Position numbers and translations under genes: made by a program. Of a stretch of 64,000 nucleotides of DNA, positions 13,501-25,439 are shown piece by piece; position 1 is the first letter of the stretch, and each line of letters starts with the position of its first letter. The notes beneath the pieces are model-generated. The model saw only the letters and a program-made list of their open reading frames with translations. It had not been told where the DNA came from and did no database searches. This DNA is from Xiphias gladius (taxonomy: Eukaryota; Chordata; Actinopteri; Istiophoriformes; Xiphiidae): contig NC_053418.1 in NCBI RefSeq assembly GCF_016859285.1, positions 23,778,329-23,842,328 of the forward strand, in the 5' to 3' direction.

Positions 13501-16500
13501 TTGACCCTTTTCCAGAAGGACGTGCAGCTGCAGTCACTCCAGAAAGAACATCTAGAGCTGATGCGCCAGCTGACCACCACTCAGGAGAACCTGCACACCA
13601 AAGAGCAGTCCATCAACCAGCTAGAGGCCCGCTACCTGGAGCTGGAGGCCCAGCTGGCCGAGCTGCAGACAGAGAGCAATGCCAAGGACGACAACATCCA
13701 GTACCTCCAGAACGAGAAGATTGTCCTGGAGGTAGCGCTGCAAGCAGCTCGTGCTGACAAGAGTCAACTTGATGAGGGTGCTGAGAGGCTCGGAGAGGAT
13801 GTCCTGGCGGCCACGGATGTCTTGGATCAGCTCAGACAGGAAATCCAGGTCAAAGCCAACCAGGTATGATACAAGTGGGACGTGAAAAAATTAATACACG
13901 ACAGAAACTAAATATTCATGCATGGAGAAATAATCACATGTATAACTAAACCATTACTACTAACTGCAAAGCAAATATTGACATTCCCTTATGGGCTTGG
14001 ATATCATTATATTACATCTACTTCTCAGTCTACACCTTCAGTTAGATGTGTTATGGTTAGATACTTTCTCAGCCATGGTCATCAGCAGTTGTTTTGGCTA
14101 TAAAGCATTATAGAAAATGCTGAGCTGATAGTGACTTGATCAGAGATCACTTCTCACAAGCCTTGTTTTTATACACATGAATGAATGCGTATGGTTTCCA
14201 CCATCCACCTTCAGTTTTGACTGAAATTCAGTAATTTAGTAACTCTAATTTAAGTAGTATTTTGCATCTTTTTTTTTTTTTTTTTTCCTTAGGGAATACT
14301 ACTCCACCACCGTGTAGTGAATAATAAAGGGCTTTTGGTTTGTTACAGATTGAAACTCTACAACAAGAAAACAGTTCCCTGAAGAAACAAGCTCAGAAAT
14401 TTAAGGAGCAGTTCCAACAACAGAAGGTAAGACATCTCCATTGCTCCTACGTGAGATCGTATACAGCTCTCTCTCAAACCGTTTTCTCATAAGAACTCCG
14501 GACAGCGTCCAGAGTTACCCTTTCAAACATGTATTACACAACCGGAGATTGTCCATGTGAGATGCATTCACACCTACTGGAAATACTCCGTTTGGTTTAG
14601 GCGAGGGGTGGTGTCTGGGTAGAGCAGGAGGTGGGAGGCAGGATGGAAACATCATCAACACGCCCACTCGCTCGCTGTGAATTCTCCGGACAGTGACTGG
14701 CTGTATTCACATATCAGCTCAATTGGACATTATACAGACTTTGTACCAGAGAGCTGGCAGGGTAAATTCTGCTCAATGTCCGGTTCGGGGTAATGTCAGG
14801 GTTGCAGTGCATGTGTGAAAGCGCTATTACTGTGTAAAGTTAGCAGATGCCAGAAAGAGTGTAGACTGTGTAGACTTTACATACATTTATAAAACACTTG
14901 TCAGAAATCTCCCAGCTGGCTAAGGCTGATGCTGTCGTGGGTGGATATATTGTAGAACCAGATGGCTGTCATCTTCAAAGAATGCCCAAAGTGCTGGTTA
15001 ACCACGCCTCAATGGATTGAGCAATGGAGGATGTTGCTCATTTTGCATTGACAGGCTGTCATAAAGAGGGTGAAGTTAATTGACAGTATGACAGTAATGT
15101 GACTTGGATTTTATTCTATTACAAGGTTTGAGTTTTTGTAAACCATCTTCAGAGTCATGAATTAACATTCATCTTTGCTTGAATTCAGACTGCTATCAGA
15201 AATCCATGAAAAGCAAATTGCTGTACCTCTGGTGTTAAAGAAGGAAAAAAAAAACTGTCTGCATTAACAACAAACTATTATGTCTCTTCACTGCATCTAA
15301 AGTAAGATCATAAATGGGAAGTCAGTGATGAGTCAGGGTCTGTAGCAGGACTCTTCTTTTCTTACTTTTCTGCACTGACAGACTCACTGCTTTTTTTCTT
15401 ATAATGCTCAATATAATCAATAATTTATTTATTTTATGGACCACTTGTGCAGCTGTACCTACATTAAAATCATTTTAAAGCTTAAAAGCTCTGAAAGAAC
15501 ACAAAACAACCTTCATCACAGCTTTCCTGTAATATTTTGTAAAATGTCCTACTGTGTATAATATGAATGTTCCTGTTAGGAACAAATGCCACAGGGCTTT
15601 TTTGGCTGAAATAAAGCGTATACAACTCTTCATACTCAGTGAAAAGCCTAGAGATGATGCAGTGGGATTCAAATCCTGTCAAAGCAGTCTCTCCTATATC
15701 TCCAGTATGCTGTGAAATGTCATTTTGCCTACCGCCTCGGTCGAGTCAAATAAGAGCAAGCCTACTCACACTCCTTGAAAGGAGAAAATACTCACTTCAT
15801 TAGAGTTTTATTTTATCTAAACCTTTCATTAGACACAATGTCATTGACTTCACAGGTGATGGTGGAAGCATACCGCCGGGACGCCAGCTCCAAAGATCAG
15901 TTGATCAGCGAGCTAAAGTCCACCAAAAAGCGTCTGTTGGCAGAGGTGAAGGACTTGAAGCAGGAGCTTTTGGGCGTTCAGGGGGAGAAGCAGAAGGCTG
16001 AGCTGGAGCAGGTCCGGCTGCAGAAAGAGGTGGTGAGAGTCCAGGAGCAGATGAGTAACATGGAGGCTCATCTGCAAGCCATTCAGAACGAAAGGGATCA
16101 GCTAGAAACCCAGATCCAGGTAGTGTAATTTGACATTCCTTACTGAATTTACTTTACAAAGCAGTTTAAAAATAAAGTTAAAGACAAAGGAAAGTTGTCA
16201 GCCATTTTTGCATCGTAATGATAGGTTTTTGGTTTACCTCCCAACTCAGTCTCTACAGTTTGATCAGAGCCAGCTAGCAGCAGTGACCCAAGAGAATGAA
16301 GGCCTTAGGAAACAGGTGGAACAAATGGAGGCTGAAGCCAAAAAGTGAGTCATGTTCTCATACAGATTTGTGGAGCTTGAATGATTCCTAAAGTAATGAC
16401 TTTGAACGATGATGCATGTCTCTGTTGACAAGTGCTATTTATAAAGACAAGCATGGGACATTGATTATACAATTCCTGATCTCTCCTTAGACACATGAGT

Positions 16501-19500
16501 CAGTACGTGTGGTTTGAAAAGTACATCCATCCACATCATTAAACTGTGTGTTATCTGTATCTGTATATCTGTAAATAAAATATGATTTTCAAGATGTACA
16601 GTCTTCACACCTACATCTTGCATTCATATGTACATGGTCTGCTGTGAACTTGATTTCTCCATGGACGTTTTTAACTTAATTTCTTATATGCATTAAATAG
16701 AGCCATCTCAGAGCAGAAGGTGCGCATGAAGCGGCTGGGGACAGATTTGACCAGTGCTCAGAAGGAGATGAAGGCCAAACACAAGGCCTATGAGAACGCT
16801 GTGGGCATCCTGAGCAGGAGGCTCCAAGAGGCCCTGACTGACAAGGAGGCAGCCGAGGCAGAGCTGGTTAAACTCAAGGCACAGGTGTCAGATGGGGGAA
16901 ACAACCAGGCCCTACAGGTACTATATAAAGATGTCAGACTTTTGCAGTTCCCTGAAAAATCCATAGCTCTGACATAAAGTTCTGCACAGAGTAGTGTAGT
17001 ATAATATAGCCATTTGTTTTTATTGTATTTTTCATAGATACTAGAATACTGTCTTATTCACTGATCAATAGGATAGCCTTCAGTCTACCCATGTCCTTGA
17101 CTCATGTTCCTTTATCATAACATTATTTGTCATTTCACTGGGAATAATCCTGGATAACTGCAACTACTTAGTATCTATCGTAGTGAAATACAGTGTGGTT
17201 TTATTTGTCATCCAGGAGAAGATTAAGGCTCTGCAAGCTGAGCTGCAGGCTGTGTCCAACAGCAAGACTATGCTAGAGAAGGAGCTGCAGGAAGTGATCA
17301 CCCTCACCTCCACAGAGCTGGAGGAGTACCAGGAGAAGGTCCTGGAGCTCGAGGATGAGGTGAACTACGATAATATTATCTGTTTGTGTTAATCTTTTCA
17401 GGTTTTATGCTCTTTATTTCTAATGAGAAAAATATAATTTCCTATTTTATGATACTGATCACAACCCTGTGTGATCTATAAGTTTACCCTTCTGGAATCA
17501 CTCAATTCATGTATGTTATTTTGTATTATTGACATGAAATGATTCCACAGCTTCAAGAGTCACGGTGCTTCAAGAAGCGGATCAGAAAGTTAGAAGATGC
17601 CAATAAGAAGCTAGCACTTGAGCTGGAGCATGAAAAAGGGAAATTGGCTGGATTGGCACAGTCCCACAATGCTCTGCGGGAGCATGCCAACATTTTGGAG
17701 TCTGCCCTAGCTAAGAGAGAAGCAGATCTTGTCCAACTCAACTTACAGGTGAAAATTGTTTCTTTAGTTATCACAAAATAGAAACATTTGGTTAAGAAAT
17801 GTTGCACTTTTTCATTGTTTTAAACAGAACATTGTTTTCACATTCATCCTTTTTTCAGGTTCATGCAGTTCTGAAGCGTAAAGAGGAGGAGGACCAGCAA
17901 ATGAAACAGGTGGTACAAACTCTGCAGCTTGCCTTGGAAAAAGAGAAAACCAAAGTCATGGACCTGAAGGAACAGGTAGGAGCTCTATGCTGTACATCAG
18001 GATGTAGTATTTTCTCCTCTTTGAGTTGAAATGCCAACAGCACATCGTTTTGCCTTTCAAATGATTCCAAAGAGTCTACAATTTAAATATATTTGAATAT
18101 TTGTTTTGAGATAATTTGCTTTGGAAAAGGCACAGTAAGAAGCTTCTGCAAAATATAAATGTTACAAAGGTGAATTGTTACATGCATCTGTAGTAAGTCG
18201 ATTGCTTTGTCTTTTTGTCAACTGTTTTAGGTCTGGAGCATTTGGCTCTCCTGGGGTCTTTTGGGGTGTAATAATGTGATGTGTCCTTTAGGTGGCAGCA
18301 GCAAAGGCTGAAGCAGCCCACAATAGACGACACTACAGGGCAGCCATGCTGGAGCTGTCAGAGATCAAGAAGGACCTGCAGGCCAAAGAGGACCTGGTCA
18401 AAGCTTTGCAGACTGAAGCACACAAACTACAGTACATACATTTGTCTGTTAAAAGAATATCGTGACTTCAGGAAAATAACTATATAAATAATGATTTTAA
18501 TCTAATGAGTTCAAAAATTTGTAGTAGTTGTACATCTCACTAGACATTTATCAGTGAATATATCATACTCTACAGAGCTCAGGATGAGCAGCATGCTCAG
18601 GAGGTATCCAGGTTCCAAGAGGAGCTTGCTGAGGCTCACTCACAGCTCCAGATCCTCCAGAAACAACTGGACGAGGAACTGGCCAAGCAGCCCCTCACTC
18701 ATCAAGAGGTAGGGATTCTGAACCAGGGTCAGACTGAAACACTTGGCTGATGACGACTTTTATTTAAATAATATAACTATGAGAAGCCATTGTCTCTAAT
18801 ATGATTGACATGATGCAGTTTGTTTTATTATTGTATTTTTTATAATTCATATTGATTAGCCTGATTTTATTCTAATACAACATTTTGATCATGCAGTCTT
18901 TTATCACTATTATCACTGCCCTGGCTTTTAAGGTCCGTTTCAGCCTTAGTTTGACCAATGACTTATTGTTATTGGAGATCAACTGATGACTAACATTGGC
19001 TGCTCGTTCAGGTTGAGGACTTGAAGTGGGAGGTGGAGCAGAGGCAGAGGGAGATTGAAGCTCAGAAGCAGCAGGTGGAGATGATGGAGCAGTGCCATCA
19101 CAGGGAGCTGGACAGCCTACAGACAGCTCTGCAGGCAAGTATTCACTTGATTGTAAAATATGGACGCAAAGCTGGCAAGCATAGTTTGCTACTGAACAAG
19201 ATGTAAACAGGAAGTAAAATATTGCTGTATCTACCAATGCACATTTATTTTACATTTACATTTTACATTTACAATTACATTTACTAAAGTAAATGATTGC
19301 CCAGTAAGCGGGTCGAGTCTATAGGGAATCAAAGGATGAAGTGAGCACTGTAGTTACTTCTCTACAGTATATATATGATTACCAGCATCTGCCCTATTTT
19401 CAAAATGGTTTTTAACTATCCAAATTTTCTTTCGGGCTCAGAACATCAAGGTGGAACTGGAGTCGGTGCAGCAGGAGCTGAGCAGCACCAAGAAGGACAA

Positions 19501-20621
19501 GTTCATGCTGCAGGCAAAAGTGGGTGAGCTGAGGAACAGCATGAAGACGGTCCTGCTGCAGAACCAGCAACTCAAACAGGACCTCAAACAGAGCCGCCTA
19601 AGGAAGGTAACGCACATCTCTCTTCTCTGTGAAAAGTTGCTGTGTCCTGTGATAATGCTTTTCCAAAAGCTCTCTAGCCATGGCACCTTTTGAACTCTGG
19701 GCAAACCATGAAACATTTGTACTAATTGACTAATAAGCTCGTAAGTAACTTAACATTATTTGAACATCTCTAGTTTTAACTTTATCTTTAATTGTCTTGT
19801 CATGATGGCTTTCAGATACTTTGAATATTGAATATTAGCAAAAAATGTCAGCTGTCATCAGACACAATTCAAGAACATTATAACTGAAGTAAAAGAAGGT
19901 TAGTATTTTTAGCATTTCACACAGACAGCAGTAACCACTTGCTACTATGTTGGTACCCAACTGGCCGTACCCCTTAATATCTACAGTATAAGTAACGTTT
20001 ACAAAGCCGGCACCCTCTCTTTAGAGAGAATTAAAGGCCAGTGTTGTGAGTATAATGCCAAATAAGAAATGTGTGCTGAAGAAAAATGACTAAATACACC
20101 CTTGTAATGATGTTGTTGGAGCAGCAGCGCATGGAGTTAAAGAGTGAGGGGAACCCATCCAACCCAGTGACGCCAGTTAAGATCCCGGACTGCCCAGTGC
20201 CTGCCTCTCTACTGGATGAGTTGCTGAAGCCATCAGCTTCTGTCAACAAGGAGCCCCTCAACAACCTGCACAGCTGTCTACGGCAGCTCAAGTAAGCCTA
20301 TTGTTGTGACTGAATGACTGGGTTAAACTATATCAACATATCTACTCGAAGCTTTCTGTTGTATAGTGTTGAGCAGTTATCAAAATGCCAGAATACATGT
20401 AATGTTTTTTTTTGTTGTTGTTGTTTCTTAGGGAGGAGATGGACAGCCTCCAAAGGCAGATGGAGGAACACACAGTAACAGTACATGAGTCAGTGAACTC
20501 ATGGACAAACACAGAGGAGGGACTGGCTCAACTGGGACTTCAAAACATCTCCAAATCATCAACACCACTAAACAACATGGTGGCAAAAAATAACAATGAA
20601 GCAGAACAGCAGCAATCATAA
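5232..20621 (+). CDS. golga3: golgin subfamily A member 3 (golgin-160), complete CDS in 23 exons
   Basis: Coding exons: 5232-5403, 7873-8154, 9143-9255, 9829-10559, 10764-10872, 12162-12468, 12565-12767, 12892-13029, 13228-13389, 13495-13863, 14349-14426, 15856-16119, 16250-16344, 16701-16917, 17216-17359, 17551-17748, 17859-17975, 18292-18431, 18576-18708, 19012-19134, 19442-19606, 20128-20291, 20432-20621. They total 4,614 nt and keep frame: 1,537 residues, against about 1,498 in human. Human-like blocks include LQSLRLSMPMQETEL (about 137-151), VRQWYQQQLALAQEARVRL (about 612-630) and IKIPDCPVPASLL near the C-terminus. Golgin-160 is a peripheral Golgi coiled-coil scaffold in membrane trafficking and apoptotic signalling. 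The Met1 context is weak at -3; Met3 (5,238) has a better one. One intron has a GC donor (19,135) and one acceptor is a tandem NAG (20,122-20,127). Confidence 0.95.
5684..6630 (-). mobile_element. degenerate Tc1-like DNA transposon
   Basis: The left end reads CAGTGGCATGAAAAAGTTAG, then GGCACCC, directly after a TA, which is the classic terminus of a fish Tc1 family. On the minus strand a helix-turn-helix N-terminus (AKIIDAHKAGEGYKKIAKSF, from about 6,450) is followed by degraded transposase up to a WTDE motif containing the first catalytic aspartate. It then jumps to the C-terminal end of the coding region. The central part with the second catalytic aspartate is missing, so this is an internally deleted, inactive copy. 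The right inverted repeat is not recognisable. It sits in the GOLGA3 intron between 5,404 and 7,872. Confidence 0.85.
10764..19606 (+). CDS. golga3: GOLGA3 coiled-coil rod exons (residues about 433-1420)
   Basis: Seventeen exons encode an almost unbroken heptad-rich rod, full of Gln, Glu, Leu and Lys. Most introns lie in phase 0, so exons begin and end between heptads. Conserved landmarks are MLQVLKEKMRLEGQLE at the rod start, HLKLENVTLSHQLTETQHRS, MVEAYRRDASSKDQLISELK, AYENAVGILSRRLQEAL, and LALELEHEKGKLAGL. In the family this rod drives parallel dimerisation. The largest intron (14,427-15,855, about 1.4 kb) holds no recognised exon. Confidence 0.93.
11170..11890 (+). repeat. dispersed teleost repeat, copy 1 (GTTAGCATGCTAAC type)
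   Basis: Within the GOLGA3 intron 10,873-12,161, the segment from about 11,645 to 11,880 shares a long ordered set of phrases with 48,742-48,980: GCAAAACTAAT, then TTTAGTGCTAATT, then GCATGCTA and ATGCTAAAC, then GAGCAT and AGCACTGCTGTG-like text. The upstream part (11,170-11,640) contains a twice-used phrase, ATTGCCATGAAATT, that also looks repetitive. I know this as a common percomorph repeat but cannot give its class. Confidence 0.7.
14440..15060. repeat. possible interspersed repeat in a GOLGA3 intron
   Basis: A GC-richer block with recurring CCGGACA/CCGGAGA words ends near a GTGTGAAAGCGCTAT phrase of the kind found at ends of fish DNA-element fragments. There is no coding potential. The family assignment is a guess from texture only. 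Confidence 0.25.
19238..19276. repeat. imperfect TTTACA hexamer array
   Basis: Repeats of TTTACA/TTACAT lie in the GOLGA3 intron that starts with a GC donor. It is related in unit sequence to the array at 2,131-2,158. Confidence 0.6.
20128..20621 (+). CDS. golga3: GOLGA3 C-terminal exons
   Basis: Two exons encode the conserved tail. The first carries VTPVKIPDCPVPASLLDELL, the best vertebrate-wide match in this part of the protein, and the second carries EEMDSLQRQMEEHTVTVHES. The stop is TAA at 20,619-20,621. After the MEEH block the fish tail is Asn/Gln-rich and looks unlike the Pro/Gly-rich human end. The start at 20,128 is the most downstream of three in-frame acceptors, so up to two extra Gln residues could be included. 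Confidence 0.88.
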
Positions 20622-22200
20622 CAGAAGAACTTTTCTCAGGCCAATAGAGGGAGAGTGGAGTTTTATCCACAAAGGCACTTTTTAGCCCCATAATCCCTTT
20701 CTCTTTTCTTAACAATTGCTGCCAACATTTGGCATTTTCCCATCAGCACAGAAGTGCTTTTGCAGAGTAATACTTTATATACCACAGCTTTATTCTTTCC
20801 TCTTTATTTGACGGTTGTTTATATTTTTGTTATGCTATTGTTACATTTATTTATTTTAGAGTTAAGGAATTACAACTTTTCATTTGACAGTGTATCTAAG
20901 AGGATCCCTCATCTTCAGTTCTGTTACCATACATACAAATATGATCTACTTGTTAAACTGATCTATTGGGCCACTTTTCCCCTGTTCAATCAGCAGTTTT
21001 ACTCACTAAAAGGTATTTAGTCATTGTCCTCATAATATTAAATCAGTGGCTTTGATGCTGCTTAATGATGGCTGACATTATTTTAAAGTGTTTTCGGTGA
21101 CAGAAACAGCTCTGAGTCTGCCAACAGACCGGCAATGAACTGTTCTATATCTTTGTGCCTGCGTACGATTGAATTTGCTCATCTATGATTTAACTGACGT
21201 GCTTACACTTCCTCAAGGTTTTTAAGCATCTTGTGATGAACATCATCACTCCTTTTCATGAAGTTAAGTCATATACAATTGCGGTAGAAATTCTTTCGTA
21301 TGGCCTCTTGTTAAAATGCAGTGTTTCTTATGTTTCTTGTTACCATATCACCTTGGGTTCTTAAACTCTAAAAATATAATCTCAGTTATGTGTGAAGGTG
21401 TTTTGTCTAGCATGGACTGCAGTAATTCGCACGCAAAAAAGCCTTAAGCAATCTTTAATATGCTGTAAAGGACTAAGTTGGTTTGGCTGAAGGTATTTCT
21501 GCAGAGGGTGTGTGCAAGATGTAAAATGTTAAATTGTTTATGTGTGCAAATCCTTACTGAAGAATTGTTTATTGTAAAATAAGTGGGTCACATCAACTGA
21601 CATTGCATACTAAATGATCAAAACTAAACTGACTGAGAGAGAAAGTTGTATGATGAAGCAGAAATGTTACTTCTAACAGCAGGTGCAATCAGATGAGTTC
21701 ATTTTCTGTTGTCACATTTGGTACATACTGTATTTACAAAAATATTACTACCCCTGAATCAGATGTTATACTTGTTTTATGGCTGTTTCATGGTTACGGG
21801 GATAAATTGTTTCCAGAGGTTAATATATAAATACACTTCTTTTTTGTATTATTGTAAATTCATCATAATTGTTTAATAGTGTAAAGAAGATGAAATACAA
21901 GAAGCAAATGCAAACCATAAATCAAAGCCAATAGTAATTTTGGTACAGCTGCACTAAAATTGCGTTGTGCAGATGGGTCATTTGATGGTATAGCTTTCTG
22001 CATGCAACTGTGCTGCAGCTGCTGTGTTGGTGCTCATTTCCACCCTAAAAAACTGTTTTTGAAACACTATTGTATGCTTATGAATTTCCAAAGGGACAAA
22101 AAATATTTTGAAGAGAATGCTAATAACAACAAAAACATTGATTTACTGTGTTCTGCAAAAAAAAAAAAAAAAAAAAAAAATCTTTTGGACCGTATCTTAA
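20622..22200 (+). other. golga3: GOLGA3 3' UTR and downstream, end not defined
   Basis: There is no coding signal. I see no canonical AATAAA in the first 1.5 kb after the stop. The variant ATTAAA at 21,037-21,042 is one candidate poly(A) signal. A run of 24 A (22,157-22,180) follows. The open frames here are low-complexity and not credible genes. Confidence 0.5.
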
Positions 22201-23570
22201 AAACTACCTTTCACTGTAATGTCAGGCAGTATGTAATAACATTTGCTGGGGCACCTGTGCTGTATGCATAAACCTTGCTGCATCTGCTATTTTTTGTTTT
22301 GTTTTTTTGTTTTGTTTTGTTTTTTCAAAGATTGCAATCGATTCATTCCTGTTTTAACATTTATGTTGGGAGATGTAATTGTATTTATCATAAAATTGCA
22401 CTATTCATCTGTCATCACAGCTTGTGCTCGTTCAGTGTATGTTGTCTTTAGTTACTTCCAGGTTCCGTCTTATTTCCCCACGTTTAAGCTGTTATTTTGT
22501 TCAGGCACTATGTTAGACGGAACTGGGTCCTCGCTCTCTGCATTTTGAAACCGTCGCGGTGAGAAGACACCTAGCAACAGTAGCCGGGGAGAGAGGAGGA
22601 GGTGGGCATGGTTCTATTAAAACAAGAATGTTTTCAAGTAGCATTGCATTACAATTAACGATGACACATATTTACAGTTATGTGTACGGTAAGGATACAA
22701 GAACTGTGTTCTTAACGTACATATTAACGCATGCTATTGCTAACCGGTTGCTTGAATGATTAGCTTCTTGTCTTGCTAAGCGGCTAATGACTATTAGCAT
22801 GATTGTCAAACTCAGCTTCCTAGAATGGATCGTGTAGCTAACGTAACTCAAATGTTATTTGTCTCCCCCTGTAACGGACAATGATCTGTGCAGGTGACTG
22901 CTCTTTGACTAATTTCTTGTATAAATATCTTAAGAATTGTCATATCTTGCTTTTGGCTTGCCTGATACATGCCTGACCAAGTTAGATTGCATACATGGGA
23001 TTGTGCCAACAGGAATATTCTTGAGCATTGTGTTTATACCAACATGACATTACATTTCCACCAATCCGTCGATTTTATTTATGTTAAATAGTTAAACGTT
23101 CTGCTAGCCAGAAAAACCTAGACACGAGGGTGGTAGGGTTACCGTTTTCTTGGTTTAGTCACGTCTGCTATGGGAGAGCATGATGATACATTCAGACCTT
23201 GAGGAAAGCACGTAAATAATACAGACGTACACAAAATATAGTTTTAAGCAGCTTTGTGTGTTTTTTTTCTTTTTAAACATGGACCAATGACCAGCAAGTG
23301 ATCTTGGCGATGTTCTATAAGAATGTTGTAAATACATAAATAAATGCCCATGACACTAAAAATGGTGTAGTGTAGAGGGAGTACATTGGGGACATTCTTC
23401 AGTATAGTACCGGATGCTGGCTTAAGGTATCTTGCAAATGATGTAGTTTATCGCTGTTTCACATTTTAGAGAGAAATGTGATCATTCATTTTACGTTCGG
23501 CGCCTGTCACCTTCATATCGTCCAGGTTTGAGTTTTCCCACAGGTCTGGAATGCAGCGTGCGCCCTCCTT
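22200..23570. other. GOLGA3-ANKLE2 intergenic interval
   Basis: No gene is recognised. The piece at 22,460-22,620 is locally CpG-richer, with an inverted GTTCCGTC/GACGGAAC pair and a CTAGCAAC half-site, and could be an alternative promoter. A donor-like site (gtaagg) lies at about 22,689. The piece at 22,740-22,850 is rich in GCTAA/TTAGC words. Confidence 0.35.
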
Positions 23571-23577
23571 TGTAACT

Positions 23578-23589
23578 GAGCATGCGCAG
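23578..23589. promoter_or_regulatory. NRF1-like site in the ANKLE2 promoter
   Basis: GAGCATGCGCAG differs by one base from the palindromic NRF1 consensus, which is common in vertebrate housekeeping promoters. It lies about 130 nt before the donor of the inferred first exon. There is no TATA box at a convincing distance, which fits a dispersed housekeeping start. Confidence 0.45.
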
Positions 23590-23609
23590 AACATGTTGTA
23601 AACAATGAG

Positions 23610-23715
23610 ACTATTCCAGACCGTCTCCAGCTTTGTGTCTATCCAACAGTTTATCTGTGCAAAACTAATAGCGGTCTCCCATAGCTCCGCGTATGCTAAA
23701 TAAAAATGGTCCTCG
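23610..23715 (+). promoter_or_regulatory. ankle2: inferred ANKLE2 non-coding first exon with split uORF
   Basis: The segment ends in ATGGTCCTCG followed by a consensus donor (gtaagt at 23,716). Spliced to the acceptor before 24,927, it gives a five-codon uORF (23,706 to TGA at 24,932-24,934) that stops 3 nt before the ANKLE2 ATG. The uORF ATG has A at -3 and G at +4, a strong context. The exon start is approximate. Confidence 0.45.
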
Positions 23716-24937
23716 GTAAGTATAGGGACACATTTGTTACTAGATGTCATCACGTACACTTTGATTTTTATCGGCATCATCACCACGAAGACGTATCAAA
23801 TTTGTTACGTTACAGCCCGAAAACCCACCTCGAATGACATATTTGGGCGTGACAGCGTGCGAATGAACCGACTAATCTTGCTATAAATTATCCAGTTTTC
23901 TATATATTTTTTGTAATCGTTAATATTCCAGTCCAATCTGCCTACTTTACTCAGTCTAGATTTTCATCTGAGCAGTTTCCCTCATGCTAGCTTTGCTAGG
24001 CACATTCTCCGCCTGCTAAAGTTGACTTATTGGTTAGCAGGATAGCTAGCAGATGCTAGTCCCATATTAGTGTGGTTGATCCCGACAAAATACGATATGT
24101 TGGATTAATAATATGGTTATATAGAACTTCAGTAGCACCTGCTTTATTGCATTACATGGACTTATATTTGTAAAAGACCGTGTAGATGTTGAGCAAACAT
24201 CGGCTGTGTAAGATTTCTGTAGTCTACATGCAAATATTTGGAAATGAAGGGCAGTTGTTGGTCAAATAAGTCTCTATTATATTTTTCAACGTGAGACTGC
24301 TTTAGGGTATAATATTAATGTGCACACAGAGCAGTTGCAGGCAGTTTGATTACTTATTATGAGGAATATAGAGGAAGGTAAAAAAAAAAACGTACTAAAC
24401 TCACTCTGCATTTAATTTAGAGTTTTAGCAACTCCTTGGTTAATGGCTACATGGCCATGGCCAAATAATACCAAACAGGCTGTTTAAAGCCAGACAAAAA
24501 AATAAATGTGTTCCTTGACTGTATGGTTGTTATTTGGAATTAATGGTAGTAGAGCTGTACGGAAGGGAAAAAAACAGCAAAGCCAGAGGATCTTCTGATT
24601 TCATATGTTAACATAATATCAATTTAGCTGTGTAAAATCACATACCATCTTGTCTAAATATTACTTACTTCCCTGAAACTGTCATTTTTAATTGGCATTC
24701 ACAAGTACCTCTGAAAAATCTGAATGAATCTGAAACCTGTAACTGTGGTGTAGTGTTAATTGAGACAACAAAATTATATGTTATGATTCTTGATATTTAG
24801 TTTAAAAAAATCTGAAACTTTAAAAGAGACTAATGCTGAGTATCATATTTCCTTGGACGGTAGTTGTTCAGTTTGTTAACAACGGCTGGTCATGATTGCT
24901 GAAGTGTATTGTGCGGTATGTCGCAGGGAGCTGAAGC

Positions 24938-25439
24938 ATGGAGGCGGTACTGAGCAGGCTGAGGGGGTTAAGTGCCGATGAACTACGCGAGGAGTTTGCC
25001 CGAGCGAACCTCAAGTGCGGCCCCATCACAGCTACCACCCGAGCCACCTTTGAGAGGAAGTTAGCCCGAGTCCTGGCTGGGCCAGAGAGCAGTGCCACTG
25101 AATCGGACTGCAGCTCTTCAGGAGGTGTTTTGGGCAGTGCAGCCTCTGTTGCCAATCATGCCAACCCTGTGCCGCGTGCCACCTCAGCAGCTGCACCCAC
25201 CACTGCTACAGCAGGCAGCAGCCCCTCAGAGGCTTCCAGCGAAGAGTTGGACTTTGGCTACGGTGTGGGTCTCAACCCTCCAGAGGAAGAGGAGATCTCA
25301 GTAAAGGAAACCTCGAACAGCTCTGCTGAAGGCAGTAACTCCCAGTCCAAAACAGAAACCCCTTCAAAGCCCGCACAAGTGTCCCCAACCTTTTACTATG
25401 GAGTATGTCCACTGTGGGAGGATGTTTTGGCTAGAAATG
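24938..25439 (+). CDS. ankle2: ANKLE2 first coding exon: LEM domain
   Basis: Residues 1-167. The LEM fold is visible in [19 protein letters not shown] followed by [17 protein letters not shown], close to human ANKLE2. LEM domains bind BAF (BANF1). A Ser/Ala/Thr-rich linker follows, then the conserved [15 protein letters not shown] and [16 protein letters not shown] motifs. The ATG has A at -3 and G at +4. Confidence 0.92.

Noticed and set aside
22559-22759. Possible upstream ANKLE2 exon encoding a membrane anchor
   Set aside because: The frame has only a weak hydrophobic stretch, and an in-frame stop before the LEM exon start prevents fusion through the 24,927 acceptor.
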